Shown here: positions 63,604 to 64,000 of the stretch, piece by piece
How the letters are laid out: every line of letters begins with the position of its first letter
Position numbering within the stretch: position 1 is the stretch's first letter
Assembly: GCF_042680565.1 (NCBI RefSeq)
Contig: NZ_JBHUEJ010000045.1
Span: forward strand, 1-64,000
Source of the DNA: Ottowia flava
Lineage (GTDB): Bacteria > Pseudomonadota > Gammaproteobacteria > Burkholderiales > Burkholderiaceae_C
Reading direction: 5' to 3'
DNA: 64,000 nt
Notes under the pieces: model-generated
Told to the model about the DNA's origin: nothing
What the model saw: the letters and a program-made list of their open reading frames with translations, nothing else
Database searches by the model: none
Translations under genes and position numbers: made by a program

Positions 63604-64000
63604 GTGGCCTCCTGTGCCAGCGTGTGGACCAGCGGCGCGAAGCCGGGCGAGCTGATCTCGATGCGGTCACCCGCCTTGGCGCGCGGGCGCGTGCCGTCCG
63701 CCAAGCAGTCGGTGCCGACCATCAGCACATCGCCCGGCTCCAGCGCCATGAACTCGGCCACGTCGGCGAGCAAGGTGGCGGCATCGCGCACCAGGCTGGC
63801 GAGGGAGACGGTTTGCACGGTGCTGCCGTTGATCTTGACGTCCAGGGCGATCGCGCCGACGTCGGCGAGCTTGGCCAAGGGACGCAGGGCCGGGCCGCAA
63901 ACCAGAAAGCCGTCGCGGTTGCGATAGCGCAGCGCGGGGCGGTAATAGCTGTCGTGCGGCAGGCTCAGGTCGCTGAGCAGCACGCAACCTGCGATGGGCG
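63600..64000 (-). CDS. hpaG1: 4-hydroxyphenylacetate degradation isomerase/decarboxylase, N-terminal subunit (cut by window edge)
   Basis: About 133 codons are visible, reading from PIAGCVLLSDLSLPHDSYYR to DRIEISSPGFAPLVHTLAQE; the start lies beyond the window. FAH-family features are RYRNRDGFLVCGPA, VREMA-like FMALEPGDVLMVGT and the final domain GDRIEIS. Methionine starts inside the window (MLLSDL) are internal. It is the most upstream visible gene of the leftward hpa operon. Confidence 0.88.
   Translation of the reverse strand, partial: PIAGCVLLSDLSLPHDSYYRPALRYRNRDGFLVCGPALRPLAKLADVGAIALDVKINGSTVQTVSLASLVRDAATLLADVAEFMALEPGDVLMVGTDCLADGTRPRAKAGDRIEISSPGFAPLVHTLAQEAT

Overview
The window is a GC-rich chromosomal segment from a betaproteobacterium, most likely Burkholderiales, family Comamonadaceae. 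Evidence: the tRNA-Tyr/Gly/Thr/tuf arrangement at the left edge; betaproteobacterial lineage proteins (DUF3348/DUF802/DUF2894 cluster, DUF3567, DUF3108, the Gcr-type 'recombinase', tripartite-transporter-type Bug binding proteins); and a dense load of short dispersed repeats of a kind I associate with that family. I see no rRNA, IS element, prophage or CRISPR array. Family and genus placement is inference.

Layout. 1-565: tRNA-Tyr, tRNA-Gly, tRNA-Thr and the first codons of tuf, all leftward from one promoter. 853-6984: a leftward tryptophan block (trpE, trpG, L-threonine aldolase, LysE-type exporter, trpD, a 47-residue membrane peptide, trpC). 7373-11454: transglutaminase-like protein, exported CHI-like protein, deacylase of the AspA/AstE family, gph, exported DsrE-like protein. 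11642-16378: a four-gene rightward cluster (DUF3348, a MotA/TolQ-like channel protein with a 630-residue coiled tail, an OmpA/MotB-like protein, DUF2894), which looks like an ion-driven envelope motor of ZorAB-like architecture. 16485-24240: rpe and apaG divergent, Gcr-type membrane protein, CPA2 antiporter, YbdK-type ligase, C26 glutamine amidotransferase-like hydrolase, thiL. 24266-29775: a Bug protein, an FAH-family hydrolase, DUF3108, DUF3567, a ChaN-like lipoprotein and a WxxGxW/DxDGxPD repeat protein.

29956-37274: a leftward acyl-CoA module (AMP-forming ligase, orphan periplasmic binding protein, single-chain biotin-dependent carboxylase) divergent from a TetR regulator with two palindromic operator-like sites between them. 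37307-41217: purU, yggS, pilT, pilU. 41319-45166: a beta-hydroxyacid dehydrogenase and the conserved dolP/diaA/yraN/rsmI neighbourhood. 45276-51574: a LuxR-type response regulator, two tandem paralogous hybrid histidine kinases, and a secreted protein with an IPTL-CTERM-like tail. 51604-57030: nucleoside-gate membrane protein, SEC-C protein, DMT exporter, panE-like reductase, class II aldolase. 57056-64000: the homoprotocatechuate meta-cleavage pathway (hpaI, hpaH, hpaF, hpaD, a Bug protein, hpaE, hpaG in two parts, the last cut by the window edge), converting 3,4-dihydroxyphenylacetate to pyruvate and succinic semialdehyde.

Two themes stand out. First, more than twenty copies of a roughly 50-60 bp repeat with a GATAGCTGC...TGCGC core are scattered through the window; many lie in frame inside conserved genes (trpG, lysE-type, thiL, chaN-like, the carboxylase, yggS, possibly hpaF) or supply the start or stop region of genes. 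Second, several genes have a -10-like hexamer ending 6-8 nt before the start codon, which suggests leaderless mRNAs; the rpe and purU start regions share an identical 19-mer.
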